The notes beneath the pieces were generated by a model. That model made no database searches and was not told where the DNA came from. It was given only the letters and a program-made list of their open reading frames with translations. A program made the position numbers and the translations under genes. From Limnobacter parvus (GTDB lineage: Bacteria > Pseudomonadota > Gammaproteobacteria > Burkholderiales > Burkholderiaceae_B), in contig NZ_JANKHG010000018.1 in the NCBI RefSeq assembly GCF_024623725.1, positions 246,602-310,601 of the forward strand: 64,000 bases of DNA. The letters are read 5' to 3'. Of this stretch, positions 1 to 7,147 are shown one piece after another (within the stretch, counting starts at the first letter, position 1; every line of letters begins with the position of its first letter).

Positions 1-312
1 GTGTGCCAAAGTGGAATCACCCCCCTGCAAAAAGCGGATGGTGGGGCCAATGGTGGCGCGGTAACGGCTGAACTGGTCCATGAACAGGGCAACGCGCTCG
101 GTAACTTCCTCGTACTGCTCAATTTCCTCGGCAATTCTATCCAGCCCTTGCGGCGAAAACAGTTTCAACACCAGGCCCAGCGCAATGTCGGCCTGCACGG
201 CGTCAATGCCCTGCTTGCGCAAAAAGCCGGTGATGTAGGCAGTGGACGGATACGGTGTGTTGAGCTGCGTCATCGGCGGGATGAACGACAACACACGAAA
301 AGCTGTGGACAC
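1..312 (-). CDS. B12-binding radical SAM protein, N-terminal part
   Basis: The gene runs off the left edge, so only the first 104 codons are present. The minus strand stays open from a GTG at 312. The N-terminus contains the segment PPMTQLNTPYPSTAYITGFL and then a helical LGLVLKLFSPQG stretch. From memory, this opening is typical of cobalamin-binding-domain radical SAM proteins of Betaproteobacteria, where an N-terminal B12-binding fold precedes a CxxxCxxC radical SAM core. The core itself lies outside the window, so the family call rests on the opening only. A plus-strand open frame over the same bases is taken as its shadow. The reaction and substrate cannot be stated. Confidence 0.55.
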   Translation of the reverse strand, partial: MSTAFRVLSFIPPMTQLNTPYPSTAYITGFLRKQGIDAVQADIALGLVLKLFSPQGLDRIAEEIEQYEEVTERVALFMDQFSRYRATIGPTIRFLQGGDSTLAH

Positions 313-377
313 AATGAAACCTCTAGCGGAACGTGGCTAGATTCTACACCGGGTAGGGAAAATTGGACTGCGGGGTT

Positions 378-779
378 TTAAACTCGGGGTGGCTTGAAAA
401 GTCGATCATTCAACCACGCCTGAACCTGAGGGGGTTCAAGAAATGACTGGGGTGGGTGCTTCACAACCATTTGCGCGTGGACTTGTTGCACGGCAAACAC
501 CGGGTTCAAAGCACACATGCCACATTCGTTGCAGGCATTGGAATCAGCCGGGACTGAATCGTTGCCAACGGACAAATCGGGGCAGGGTGTTGAAAACGAT
601 GACCACTGGTCAGTGGGCTCGCCTTGGAAAACACCAATTGAAGCGGCATTGGTTTTCCAATCCTTCTGGCACTGTAGACGACACAATTCACTCGCGCTTG
701 CGGCCAAAGCCTGAAACAAGAACGCACCCAACAACAGGGCCACGAGCCATTGTGTGACAGTTTTCCAGAATCGCGACAT
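378..779 (-). CDS. secreted Cys-containing hypothetical protein
   Basis: This 133-residue protein has one hydrophobic segment (about residues 10-27, ending in ALAASASE) that looks like a cleavable signal peptide or a membrane anchor. The mature part contains paired cysteines: C-x3-C near residue 33, one Cys in PCPDL, and the cluster NACNECGMC near residue 85. The layout suggests an exported metal- or disulfide-binding protein. It follows the 41-residue Cys-rich peptide at 817-942 on the same strand with only 37 bases between, so the two are probably co-transcribed. I do not recognise the family. A role in copper or other thiophilic metal handling is a guess from cysteine spacing. Confidence 0.6.
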   Translation of the reverse strand: MSRFWKTVTQWLVALLLGAFLFQALAASASELCRLQCQKDWKTNAASIGVFQGEPTDQWSSFSTPCPDLSVGNDSVPADSNACNECGMCALNPVFAVQQVHAQMVVKHPPQSFLEPPQVQAWLNDRLFKPPRV

Positions 780-816
780 GGTTTAAAACAGCAGGCTGTT
801 TAAGTTGCGTGCTGCA

Positions 817-942
817 TTAGCAGCAAGGCATGGCCATGGCGCAGCAAATTGCACCAGTTTCGCAGCAAGAGCCTGCAAATGCGTAGGTAGTGGCCAACAA
901 GCTGGTCAGGAATACGCTGGTTTTAGTAATGATTGATTTCAT
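817..942 (-). CDS. small secreted Cys-rich peptide
   Basis: This 41-residue ORF begins at an ATG at 942 preceded by a good AGGAG ribosome site. Residues 1-23 form a textbook signal peptide (KSIITK, hydrophobic core, AFA cleavage site). The predicted mature peptide is only about 18 residues and holds six cysteines as three CC pairs (SCCETG, ICCAM, PCC at the C-terminus). Such vicinal Cys pairs can bind soft metals or form a tight disulfide knot. The downstream secreted Cys protein at 378-779 is the likely operon partner. The upstream leader contains a hairpin followed by a T-tract (959-984). Function unknown. Confidence 0.6.
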   Translation of the reverse strand: MKSIITKTSVFLTSLLATTYAFAGSCCETGAICCAMAMPCC

Positions 943-958
943 GAAAAACTCCTAAGTT

Positions 959-984
959 AAAAAAACAGGCAGCCAATCTGCCTG
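959..984 (-). terminator. hairpin plus T7 in leader of Cys-peptide gene
   Basis: Bases 966-972 (CAGGCAG) and 978-984 (CTGCCTG) form a perfect 7-bp stem with a 5-base loop. Read on the minus strand, the stem is followed by seven consecutive T (959-965). This is the classic shape of an intrinsic terminator. It lies just upstream of the AGGAG and ATG of the 41-residue peptide and points in the same direction as that gene. It could be an attenuator, a 5-prime stabilising hairpin, or a stop for antisense transcription from the cupin side. Confidence 0.6.
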
Positions 985-1023
985 CCATTACAATAGACCA
1001 CGGTTTAAAACAAAGTTCAATCC

Positions 1024-1389
1024 ATGATCAAAAAACTAACTGCATTTGCCAAGTGCAACACACCGCTGGAACACGACCACCCCCGCCCGGATCGCCTGGA
1101 GAAAGGCAACCCCCTTCGCACCACCTGGAACCACTACGAACAAAACGGCGTAAGCGCCGGCATGTGGACCTGCGAAACCGGGGCATGGCGAATTGCCTTT
1201 GCACCGGGGAAAGACGAGTTCTTTCATGTGCTGGAAGGTCGCGTTCAAATTACGAACGCTGATGGCCAGGCTGAACAATTTGGCCCAGGCGATGCGGGGG
1301 TAATTCCTGCGGAATTCACGGGCGTATTCGAGGTGTTGGAGCCTGTGCGCAAACACTACGTGATCGTTGATCGCGCGGTGGTACAGTAA
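1024..1389 (+). CDS. cupin domain protein (DUF861/cupin_3 type)
   Basis: This 121-residue single-domain protein matches the small cupin_3 group. It has a short N-terminal arm and an aromatic segment ending GMWTCETGAWRIAF. The double-stranded beta-helix core follows: KDEFFHVLEGRVQITNADG, then FGPGDAGVIPAEFTGVFEVLEP. The group is related to the cupin half of ureidoglycine aminohydrolase but is mostly uncharacterised. The usual metal-binding pattern is only partly present: one His in FFHVLEG and a Glu before it, with no clear second His pair. The start ATG at 1024 lies right after the divergent promoter region shared with the Cys-peptide gene. The next gene starts one base after its stop codon, which suggests co-transcription. 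Confidence 0.75.
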   Translation: MIKKLTAFAKCNTPLEHDHPRPDRLEKGNPLRTTWNHYEQNGVSAGMWTCETGAWRIAFAPGKDEFFHVLEGRVQITNADGQAEQFGPGDAGVIPAEFTGVFEVLEPVRKHYVIVDRAVVQ

Positions 1390-1390
1390 T

Positions 1391-2035
1391 ATGGCCGCGC
1401 TAAACCCTGGCGAACTTAGCCAGAACATTCAACTGGGCATTGAAGTGGTGGCCACATTGGCCTTTGCGCTTAGCGGCATTCTGGTGGGCGCGCGCAAGCG
1501 GCTTGATGCGGTGGGCGTTTGCGTGGTGGCATTTCTTGCCGCATTTGGCGGCGGCACGCTGCGCGACTTGCTGCTGGATGTGCGGCCCTTTTTCTGGGTA
1601 AAGTACATTGAGCTGCTGTGGGCCGTGTTCGTGCTGTGCATCATCGCCATGCTGTTTATGCGGCAGCGGCATTTCAAATTCACTGAAAAAGCCATATTGT
1701 GGCCCGACACCCTGGGGCTTGGCCTGTTCACCGCAGCGGGTGTGTTCGCATCCATTCAAGCGGGCATGCCCAGCCTGGTGGCGGTGTTTATGGGTGTAAT
1801 TACCGGTGTTTTTGGCGGTGTGCTGCGCGACATTGTGTGCAATGAAATTCCACAGGCTTTTCAAGACCACCGCCCCTATGCCATTTGCGCCTTCTTTGGC
1901 GGCTGGGCCTATATTGGCCTGCGTGAACTGGACAACCCCGCCTATGTGAACTTGGTGGGCTGTGTGGTGGTTACTGTTGGCTTGCGCGCGTTTGCGGTGT
2001 GGAAAGATGTGCGGCTGCCGGAGTGGAGAAACTGA
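1391..2035 (+). CDS. TRIC-family cation channel / YicG-YadS protein
   Basis: This inner-membrane protein of about 214 residues belongs to the UPF0126/TRIC family: two repeats of three helices plus a seventh helix. The repeats are visible as ALSGILVGARKRLDAVGVCV followed by FGGGTLRDLLLD, and as FASIQAGMPSLVAVFMGVI followed by FGGVLRDIVCNEIP. The paired GGGTLRD and GGVLRD motifs are diagnostic. Bacterial members conduct monovalent cations, and some were reported to affect glycine uptake. I chose the ATG at 1391 because the earlier in-frame ATG at 1367 lies inside the cupin gene. The gene follows the cupin stop by one base. Confidence 0.85.
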   Translation: MAALNPGELSQNIQLGIEVVATLAFALSGILVGARKRLDAVGVCVVAFLAAFGGGTLRDLLLDVRPFFWVKYIELLWAVFVLCIIAMLFMRQRHFKFTEKAILWPDTLGLGLFTAAGVFASIQAGMPSLVAVFMGVITGVFGGVLRDIVCNEIPQAFQDHRPYAICAFFGGWAYIGLRELDNPAYVNLVGCVVVTVGLRAFAVWKDVRLPEWRN

Positions 2036-2057
2036 GTGGCGGAATTAGCTTAGTGAG

Positions 2058-2549
2058 CTAGAAAAGCCCCATGCTTAAACCACTTGCTAAGGCAGCACCC
2101 AAATCGTGGCAGCGTTGCAGATCGGCAGGGCCAATTGTTTTGGGCGCCAGAATTTTCTCTGGCGTTTGCGCATGCGTGCACACCACAATCGGCTCAGCCA
2201 TTTCCTTCAAACGCCACCCCGTGGCAACGCGCTGAATTTGTTTCACAGCGCCCTGGCCGTCGCTGCCAGCGCACACCAACACGGCGTAGGGCCTGCCTGT
2301 TAACTGGTCCAAGGCCGGGTAATAGGTGCGGTCAAAGAAGTCTTTCATCAAACCCGCCATGTTGCCCAAAGTTTCCGGCGCAATGAACACATAGCCATGC
2401 GCATTCAACACATGTTCAGCATTTGTTTCGCTGGCGTGCAAAAGCTGTGTGTGCACGCCGGGTTCGGTGGCCGCGCCTTCGGCCACTGCCTGGGCCATGG
2501 CTTTGGAACCGCCGGTGATGGAGTGATATGTGATGAGGAGGGTTTTCAT
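2058..2549 (-). CDS. flavodoxin-like FMN reductase
   Basis: This 163-residue protein has the flavodoxin fold. The N-terminal strand and phosphate loop read LLITYHSITGGSKAMAQAVA, as in FMN-binding flavodoxins. The segment FIAPETLGNMAGLMKDFFDR is typical of the NAD(P)H-dependent FMN reductase or WrbA-like branch. It probably binds FMN in the cytoplasm and acts as a small oxidoreductase; the partner is unknown. Its ATG overlaps the stop of hipA (ATGA), so it is the third cistron of hipB-hipA and likely translationally coupled. This placement beside a toxin-antitoxin pair is unusual. The stop is close to the end of the convergent TRIC gene. Confidence 0.75.
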   Translation of the reverse strand: MKTLLITYHSITGGSKAMAQAVAEGAATEPGVHTQLLHASETNAEHVLNAHGYVFIAPETLGNMAGLMKDFFDRTYYPALDQLTGRPYAVLVCAGSDGQGAVKQIQRVATGWRLKEMAEPIVVCTHAQTPEKILAPKTIGPADLQRCHDLGAALASGLSMGLF

Positions 2550-3889
2550 GATGTTTGCATTGACCCAAGTTTTTTTGCAGCTTTTTCCAAACCACCCAAA
2601 ACCGTTTCCGCAACATGCGTAGAAAATCCGCTGGGCAGAATTTTTTGCACACTTTCAATGAGGGCTGGCGTGCGCTCAATCAACTCTTGAATGACATGTT
2701 CAGCATCGTCGCCATAACCAAGCTGTTGGGCAGTGCTGTTGAAATGCCTTCGAGCAATTGAATGCATGTCGTAGTGACGATTCTTCCCCAGCAAAGCCAT
2801 CGACAGCTTTAATTGGTAAGGCGACCACTGATTGGGACCCTTGCCCAGCACAGGGTAAGCCGACATCACATCGTACAAAGGGGCCAACTGAAACTTGCCT
2901 CCTGCCAGTATTTGAATGCTGAAGTTTTTTGCATGTCCATCTGGCGCGCGCAGCAGCCAGAACAAAACCTGGCTTGCCATCAAAGTGCGTAAATCAGCGG
3001 CAGCATTTTCAGACCCGCGCAGTGTATTGAATAAAGCTTTCAGCCCCGGGCCGCCGTCGCTTTCATACTTCAGCAAAGGCGAACAGCCTTCAACCTGACA
3101 AAAGTCTTCCTGCGGAAGACGCATTAGCCATTCACCATTGGGTGCCAGCTTTCGGTCGAATCGCTCGACTACCAACACGCGTTGCGCACCAAATGTTTCA
3201 ATGGCAACGTGAGCAACTGGCAAACCATAGGCTTTCAGCAAGGTCATGCATAGCCACTCATTGTCGACCGAACTTGTGAAATCAGCCTGCCGCCCACCCA
3301 CCAAACCCAAGGGCAGCTTCAGAATGTGGGTGGTGGGTGTTGAACCTTGTGGCAGGCACCACTTGCCCTTCCAGCGCAGCAGGGCTGTTTTTTCCTGCGC
3401 GCCGGCAATTGATATTCTTAATTCGGCACTGTTGTGGCGCCCAGCAGCCATACCAGCAGGCGACACGGTGTCGATTAAAATGTGTTCAATGTCTTTTTTC
3501 GTAACCTGTGTGCATTCAACAGTGCGTACCGCCTCAGGTTCTTCGTCTTCGCCCAACAGTTGAACTGCGCCCACACAATCACGGCCAATGGCTTTCAGTA
3601 AATCAAAAGGGTCTGTGGAGCCGGTTTTAAATCGCTCAGCAATTCGTTTGCGAATGACATCGCTGTCAGGTAGCAAATTGTCAAAATAATTCAAAACCTT
3701 CTTGCCGCTGAATGGCAAATTTTGGAAATTGAAAGGCAAAGACAAGGACAAAGGCCGACCCATGGCAGAGGCAACCCAATCTGCATCGTACTGCAGCAGC
3801 ATGTCGCCCCGCGCAGGAATGGTCCAGACACCAACGCGCTGCCCATTGGACCAAATAGACAAACTCTGACTGCTTGATTTGCGGCCCAT
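2546..3889 (-). CDS. hipA: HipA-type serine/threonine kinase toxin
   Basis: This 447-residue protein is full length for HipA. It shows the N-terminal HipA domain (YDADWVASAMGRPLSLSLPF), the conserved loop SIAGAQEKTALL that in E. coli carries the autophosphorylated serine, the catalytic segment DGHAKNFSI, and the metal-binding motif LYDVMSAYP. HipA phosphorylates aminoacyl-tRNA synthetases (GltX in E. coli) and causes growth arrest and persistence; the target here is not known. I chose the ATG at 3889, one base after the hipB stop, over an in-frame ATG at 3943 inside hipB. All catalytic motifs look intact. Confidence 0.92.
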   Translation of the reverse strand: MGRKSSSQSLSIWSNGQRVGVWTIPARGDMLLQYDADWVASAMGRPLSLSLPFNFQNLPFSGKKVLNYFDNLLPDSDVIRKRIAERFKTGSTDPFDLLKAIGRDCVGAVQLLGEDEEPEAVRTVECTQVTKKDIEHILIDTVSPAGMAAGRHNSAELRISIAGAQEKTALLRWKGKWCLPQGSTPTTHILKLPLGLVGGRQADFTSSVDNEWLCMTLLKAYGLPVAHVAIETFGAQRVLVVERFDRKLAPNGEWLMRLPQEDFCQVEGCSPLLKYESDGGPGLKALFNTLRGSENAAADLRTLMASQVLFWLLRAPDGHAKNFSIQILAGGKFQLAPLYDVMSAYPVLGKGPNQWSPYQLKLSMALLGKNRHYDMHSIARRHFNSTAQQLGYGDDAEHVIQELIERTPALIESVQKILPSGFSTHVAETVLGGLEKAAKKLGSMQTS

Positions 3890-3890
3890 G

Positions 3891-4151
3891 TTACCAATCC
3901 GCCTTGGCGGCTTGATTTGAATGGGTGCCACGCACGCCCACAAGCAACTCCAGCCCCAAAACTGCGCACCAGTTCATTAGCTGATTCAGACTAAGTTCTT
4001 CGGGGTGCAGCTCCAAATGCGACACGCGCGATTGGCTTAACACCAACTTGCTGGCCAGCGCAGACTGAGACATGCGCTTGGCCTTGCGAGACGTTTGCAA
4101 AATGTGCCCAAGCTGTGAACTTGTAACCAAAACCTGTTGCTGATTTGCCAT
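3891..4151 (-). CDS. hipB: HipB-type antitoxin, XRE helix-turn-helix
   Basis: This 86-residue DNA-binding protein has a helix-turn-helix of the Xre/Cro type (LGHILQTSRKAKRMSQSALASKLVLSQSRVSHLE, residues about 14-47). The LNQLMNWCAVLGLELLV helix after it is typical of HipB-like antitoxins. It should neutralise HipA by complex formation and repress the operon. The gene begins at an ATG at 4151 whose ribosome site is covered by the nearest of three 17-bp operator-like dyads at 4160-4228. HipA starts one base after its stop codon. Confidence 0.88.
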   Translation of the reverse strand: MANQQQVLVTSSQLGHILQTSRKAKRMSQSALASKLVLSQSRVSHLELHPEELSLNQLMNWCAVLGLELLVGVRGTHSNQAAKADW

Positions 4152-4159
4152 GGAAAATT

Positions 4160-4228
4160 TACCTGCATTACGAATAAAATTAATTTATTTGTTTTACAGG
4201 TAAAAAGCAAGTATTTGTTATACAGGTA
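4160..4228. promoter_or_regulatory. three evenly spaced HipB operator-like dyads
   Basis: Three 17-bp imperfect palindromes fit the pattern TAYYTGY-N3-RCRRRTA. They occupy 4160-4176, 4186-4202 and 4212-4228, so their centres are exactly 26 bp apart. The last two are near-identical direct copies and the first is closer to the opposite orientation. The set lies immediately upstream of hipB and the first copy overlaps its ribosome site. E. coli HipB also binds several dyads upstream of its own gene (TATCC-N8-GGATA), so autoregulation is the natural reading. Confidence 0.7.
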
Positions 4229-4373
4229 TTTAAGAAGTACTTTGGGTGCCCCGTGGTTTAACCGTTAGGGGATCTAACCAAGGTAACCATTCAGAGTGAC
4301 CGTTCCACCCTATTTTTCAGTTTTTCCCAAAACGAAATAATAATGCTCGGTTGCCCACATTTCGTTTTCAAAA

Positions 4374-5195
4374 ATGTCTACTCTGATTACACCCCAAATT
4401 CGTCAGCAATGCCTTCAAGCGACTAATTCAGTGATTGAACTTCGCCCTTTGGGTGTGGTTCTGGCCATCGATGGAAACGCCGAAGTACTGCGTCAACCAC
4501 ACACCGCACCAGTAGACAATCATTACATCGTTATTGATGTAACAACAGGAAAACCAGAAGTTTCTGCGCGTGAAGTGGCTGGGGAAGGTGCAATGGCAGC
4601 CATCAACTGTTCAGCCGCTGTTATTGCGGGCGTGGTGACATTCGGTACTGCCGCTGCAGCGCCAGTTACAGGCGGCACAAGCTTGGCTTTAACTACAATC
4701 GGCGTCGCCGCTACTGCCGCCACGGGGCTCAGTTGCTTCAACTCTGGCATTCGGACATACAATGCGATGTTCCATGTTGGAAGGAATCAACAATGGGACA
4801 ATGTGCAGGCTTATAAAACAAGCCTGCAAGTACTAGACGGTGTTTCACTTTTGGGCGTTGGGGCCTCTGCCGTTGCTGCTCGCCGCGCAATCAAGGTACT
4901 AAGCAATGCAGGAGTTCATATTCCCACGGCTCTTACCGGCAATATCAACAGACAACAAGCAGCCTTGCTTACCAAGGAAATGATCAGATTGCGCAGGCCA
5001 AATATTTCAAATGGCGAACTCAAAAAACTTGTACGTGAAGGCGTGGAACCCAAGCGCTACCCAGCCCCACAAATTACAGCGGGCGCAATCAAAAGCTTGA
5101 AAGACTCTATCGCAGCTGGCCTTTCATTTCTATCCAGCGCACTGGATGGCAACATCAAGGAAATAAATGTTTACCTGGTCGGTTTGAACTCATGA
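4374..5195 (+). CDS. Ala/Gly-rich membrane-hairpin protein, effector-like
   Basis: This 273-residue protein has no signal peptide. A polar N-terminal domain of about 70 residues precedes a long Ala/Gly/Thr-rich hydrophobic stretch (about residues 73-125, AAVIAGVVTFGTAAAAPVTG and onward). A second, weaker hydrophobic segment lies near residue 160 (SLLGVGASAVAARR). The C-terminus is mixed helical. Similar proteins are sometimes labelled NAD synthetase in databases, but I see no NAD synthetase motif. A hydrophobic Gly/Ala hairpin in a protein without export signal, followed by an overlapping small membrane protein, is a layout seen in interbacterial membrane-targeting effectors and their immunity proteins. 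That role is an inference. The overlap with the next gene is ATGA. Confidence 0.6.
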   Translation: MSTLITPQIRQQCLQATNSVIELRPLGVVLAIDGNAEVLRQPHTAPVDNHYIVIDVTTGKPEVSAREVAGEGAMAAINCSAAVIAGVVTFGTAAAAPVTGGTSLALTTIGVAATAATGLSCFNSGIRTYNAMFHVGRNQQWDNVQAYKTSLQVLDGVSLLGVGASAVAARRAIKVLSNAGVHIPTALTGNINRQQAALLTKEMIRLRRPNISNGELKKLVREGVEPKRYPAPQITAGAIKSLKDSIAAGLSFLSSALDGNIKEINVYLVGLNS

Positions 5196-5566
5196 AGCTA
5201 CAACTTTCCACCCCTTTTTCTTGGGCGATCTGCATTGTGGCAACAGGCATGGCGGGGGTATTAAACCTGGCGGCGGCTGAATCGTTGTACGGCAATCTTT
5301 CCGTCGAGTGGATGCTTGCGTGCATGCTTTTTATTTCCGTTTACGCCACCTTGGCAGCAAGACAAGCGTATCTACATGCAAGAAAGTGGCCCAAAACTGT
5401 GATCGTACTTTTGTTCCCACTGTCGTTTTTGCATTTAATGTTTGATGCACCAATTGCTCTGAGTATCGGCGTCACTGTTTTCAACCTGCTGTTATGGGCT
5501 GTGGCCTATCGGCTTACTGATAAGCTAATTCGCCTTTCTCCGAAGAACACTTTGAATCCGTCTTGA
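5192..5566 (+). CDS. small integral membrane protein, immunity-like
   Basis: This 124-residue protein has about four hydrophobic segments: residues 8-28, 41-57, 67-83 and 87-107. It contains few charged residues apart from a basic C-terminal tail (LTDKLIRLSPKNT). I do not recognise a family. Its start overlaps the stop of the preceding effector-like gene by four bases (ATGA), implying tightly coupled synthesis. If the upstream gene is a membrane-active toxin, this would be the expected type of immunity protein. It could equally be a small membrane partner of unrelated function. Confidence 0.6.
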   Translation: MKLQLSTPFSWAICIVATGMAGVLNLAAAESLYGNLSVEWMLACMLFISVYATLAARQAYLHARKWPKTVIVLLFPLSFLHLMFDAPIALSIGVTVFNLLLWAVAYRLTDKLIRLSPKNTLNPS

Positions 5567-5682
5567 AAAGCTGGTGTTGCGGTTCCCTGTAAATTTGGCC
5601 AACAAGGTAGCCCCGCCTTAAACCACCTGTTCAAAAAGACCAAAACCATGCGTAACTTCATTTTCATTTAGCCCGAGAAATT

Positions 5683-6183
5683 ATGATTAAGAAAACTGCT
5701 TTATATTTTCTCTTTGTGTGTCTTTCAACTTCCCTAGCGCCTGCTTGGGCAGGTTCCGGAAGCGACTGCGTGTATGAACACAGTGGCGTTGATGTCCAGC
5801 AGTTTAAAAAATCGAGGCATGTGATTGGCTTTGAGAAGTTGGAGAGAAATACTGGTTACATGGGTGCCCTGAAAGGCATTGGTGGTTTTCATCTGCAACT
5901 TTTCAGTTGCGTGCACTACGGTGCAACGCTGACTGTTCTTCTTGGCCCTAACCCCAACGCCGAGACCGTGACTACAACGTTCGATGTATTGCCAGCCTTG
6001 TTATTCCCCGCAGTGGATGTGGCAAAGGTGAAGGCAGCGTTAAAGGAAGTTCAATTAGATGCTTTGTACACACCGCAGCACCTGGAATCATTAACCGCTG
6101 AAATGGGAATGACTGATATACGTGTGCAAATAATTGATGCAGACGGTATGAGTTTGTTGGTGTTTGCATTTTATGGAGGGTGA
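5683..6183 (+). CDS. exported hypothetical protein
   Basis: This 166-residue protein starts at an ATG at 5683. A clear signal peptide spans residues 1-23 (KK, hydrophobic core, APAWA cleavage site). The mature protein of about 143 residues has two cysteines, one at the start (DCVYEH) and one mid-chain (FSCVHYG), which may form a disulfide. No known family is recognised. It sits 116 bases after the membrane protein gene and lies in the accessory region between hipBA and the lipase. It is probably periplasmic. Confidence 0.6.
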   Translation: MIKKTALYFLFVCLSTSLAPAWAGSGSDCVYEHSGVDVQQFKKSRHVIGFEKLERNTGYMGALKGIGGFHLQLFSCVHYGATLTVLLGPNPNAETVTTTFDVLPALLFPAVDVAKVKAALKEVQLDALYTPQHLESLTAEMGMTDIRVQIIDADGMSLLVFAFYGG

Positions 6184-6232
6184 GGCTTGTTTCGATTGTT
6201 TCTGCTGGTCGGCCGGAGCGAACATTTGGTGT

Positions 6233-7018
6233 TCACTCCTGGATCAGAAACTCCTTGATCAATGCTACGGCCTGAGGCACATGCAATAAACCCGAATGTG
6301 ATGCGCGTAAATTCGGGAATCGATCTTGTAAATATAAATTGATTACACCAGGTTCATCTAGAAACTGACTTTCAACTGGTGTAACAACTAGATCATCTTT
6401 TGTGGCAAGCACTAGGGCTCGCAAACCAGCCTGATTGAGCCTTCTGTTCTGCAGATCTGTCATAAAGTCAGATTTGCTACCAAGTTGAACACATGCGGGG
6501 CAATGTACTGAGGATACCTTGGGTGAGATCCGATCAGTGCCCCTCAAACTGGGAGCGACTGCGATTATTCGGTCTATCCTGTCAGCAAACTCCGGCGTAT
6601 TCGAAGCAAGAAAGGCTAACAGCCCACCTTGTGAGTGACCAATAACACTGACTTTTTTTGCACCCGTCTCTTGCAAGACAGTACCGATAAACTGAGTTAC
6701 TTCTAAAAGCGAGGCTTCGATATCAGCGGTTCCATTTACGCCATAACCACCTTGTCTACCGTAATTCAACGCATATAAACAAAAGCCATTCTCCTTAAGG
6801 ACGGGTGCCACAGTTGAATAAGCACGACGAGCATTGGCGAAGGTTCCATGTACCAATACCACGGGCGAATAATTTGAGTTCGCACAACTTACGTTGACGA
6901 TACCAGGCAAGCCCAGCGAATCATCAGACAATGCAGTGCCTGACTGCAACAGACAAAACAACCCCATTCCCATCGTTAAACTTAATAAGCGCAAACGAGT
7001 ACTCCAACAATTAAACAT
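6233..7018 (-). CDS. secreted alpha/beta-hydrolase lipase
   Basis: This 261-residue lipase/esterase resembles the Lipase_2 (EstA/EstB-like) group. The oxyanion loop VLVHGTF lies at about 54-60. The nucleophile is Ser129 in GHSQGG, an acidic residue sits at 208-209 (KDDLVV), and the His is at 241 or 246 (ASHSGLLH). The N-terminus is basic then hydrophobic (residues 8-30), a signal peptide, so the enzyme likely acts in the periplasm or outside. I chose the ATG at 7018 because AGAGG sits eight bases upstream. An in-frame ATG at 7126 would add 36 residues that do not resemble the family. Cysteines at 45, 80, 173 and 176 may form disulfides. Confidence 0.82.
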   Translation of the reverse strand: MFNCWSTRLRLLSLTMGMGLFCLLQSGTALSDDSLGLPGIVNVSCANSNYSPVVLVHGTFANARRAYSTVAPVLKENGFCLYALNYGRQGGYGVNGTADIEASLLEVTQFIGTVLQETGAKKVSVIGHSQGGLLAFLASNTPEFADRIDRIIAVAPSLRGTDRISPKVSSVHCPACVQLGSKSDFMTDLQNRRLNQAGLRALVLATKDDLVVTPVESQFLDEPGVINLYLQDRFPNLRASHSGLLHVPQAVALIKEFLIQE

Positions 7019-7147
7019 CACACAACCTCTGTTTACACGAACTTGATCTTTCGTGGGAGAGAAGTCTGCAACTTGGAGATACGGACCTAAACGCAAGGCT
7101 CGTCCAAAGTCCCCTTCGGCCGACAAGCACCCCTTAGTAATATCCCC

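Noticed and set aside
1-381. Plus-strand ORF of 126 residues at the left edge
   Set aside because: It is the mirror of the B12/radical SAM gene on the minus strand. Its composition (Gln/Gly/His-rich, no domain) is that of a shadow frame.
4374-5195. NAD synthetase label for the 273-residue protein
   Set aside because: No ATP-pyrophosphatase loop or NAD synthetase motif is visible. Such labels on similar proteins look like propagated errors.
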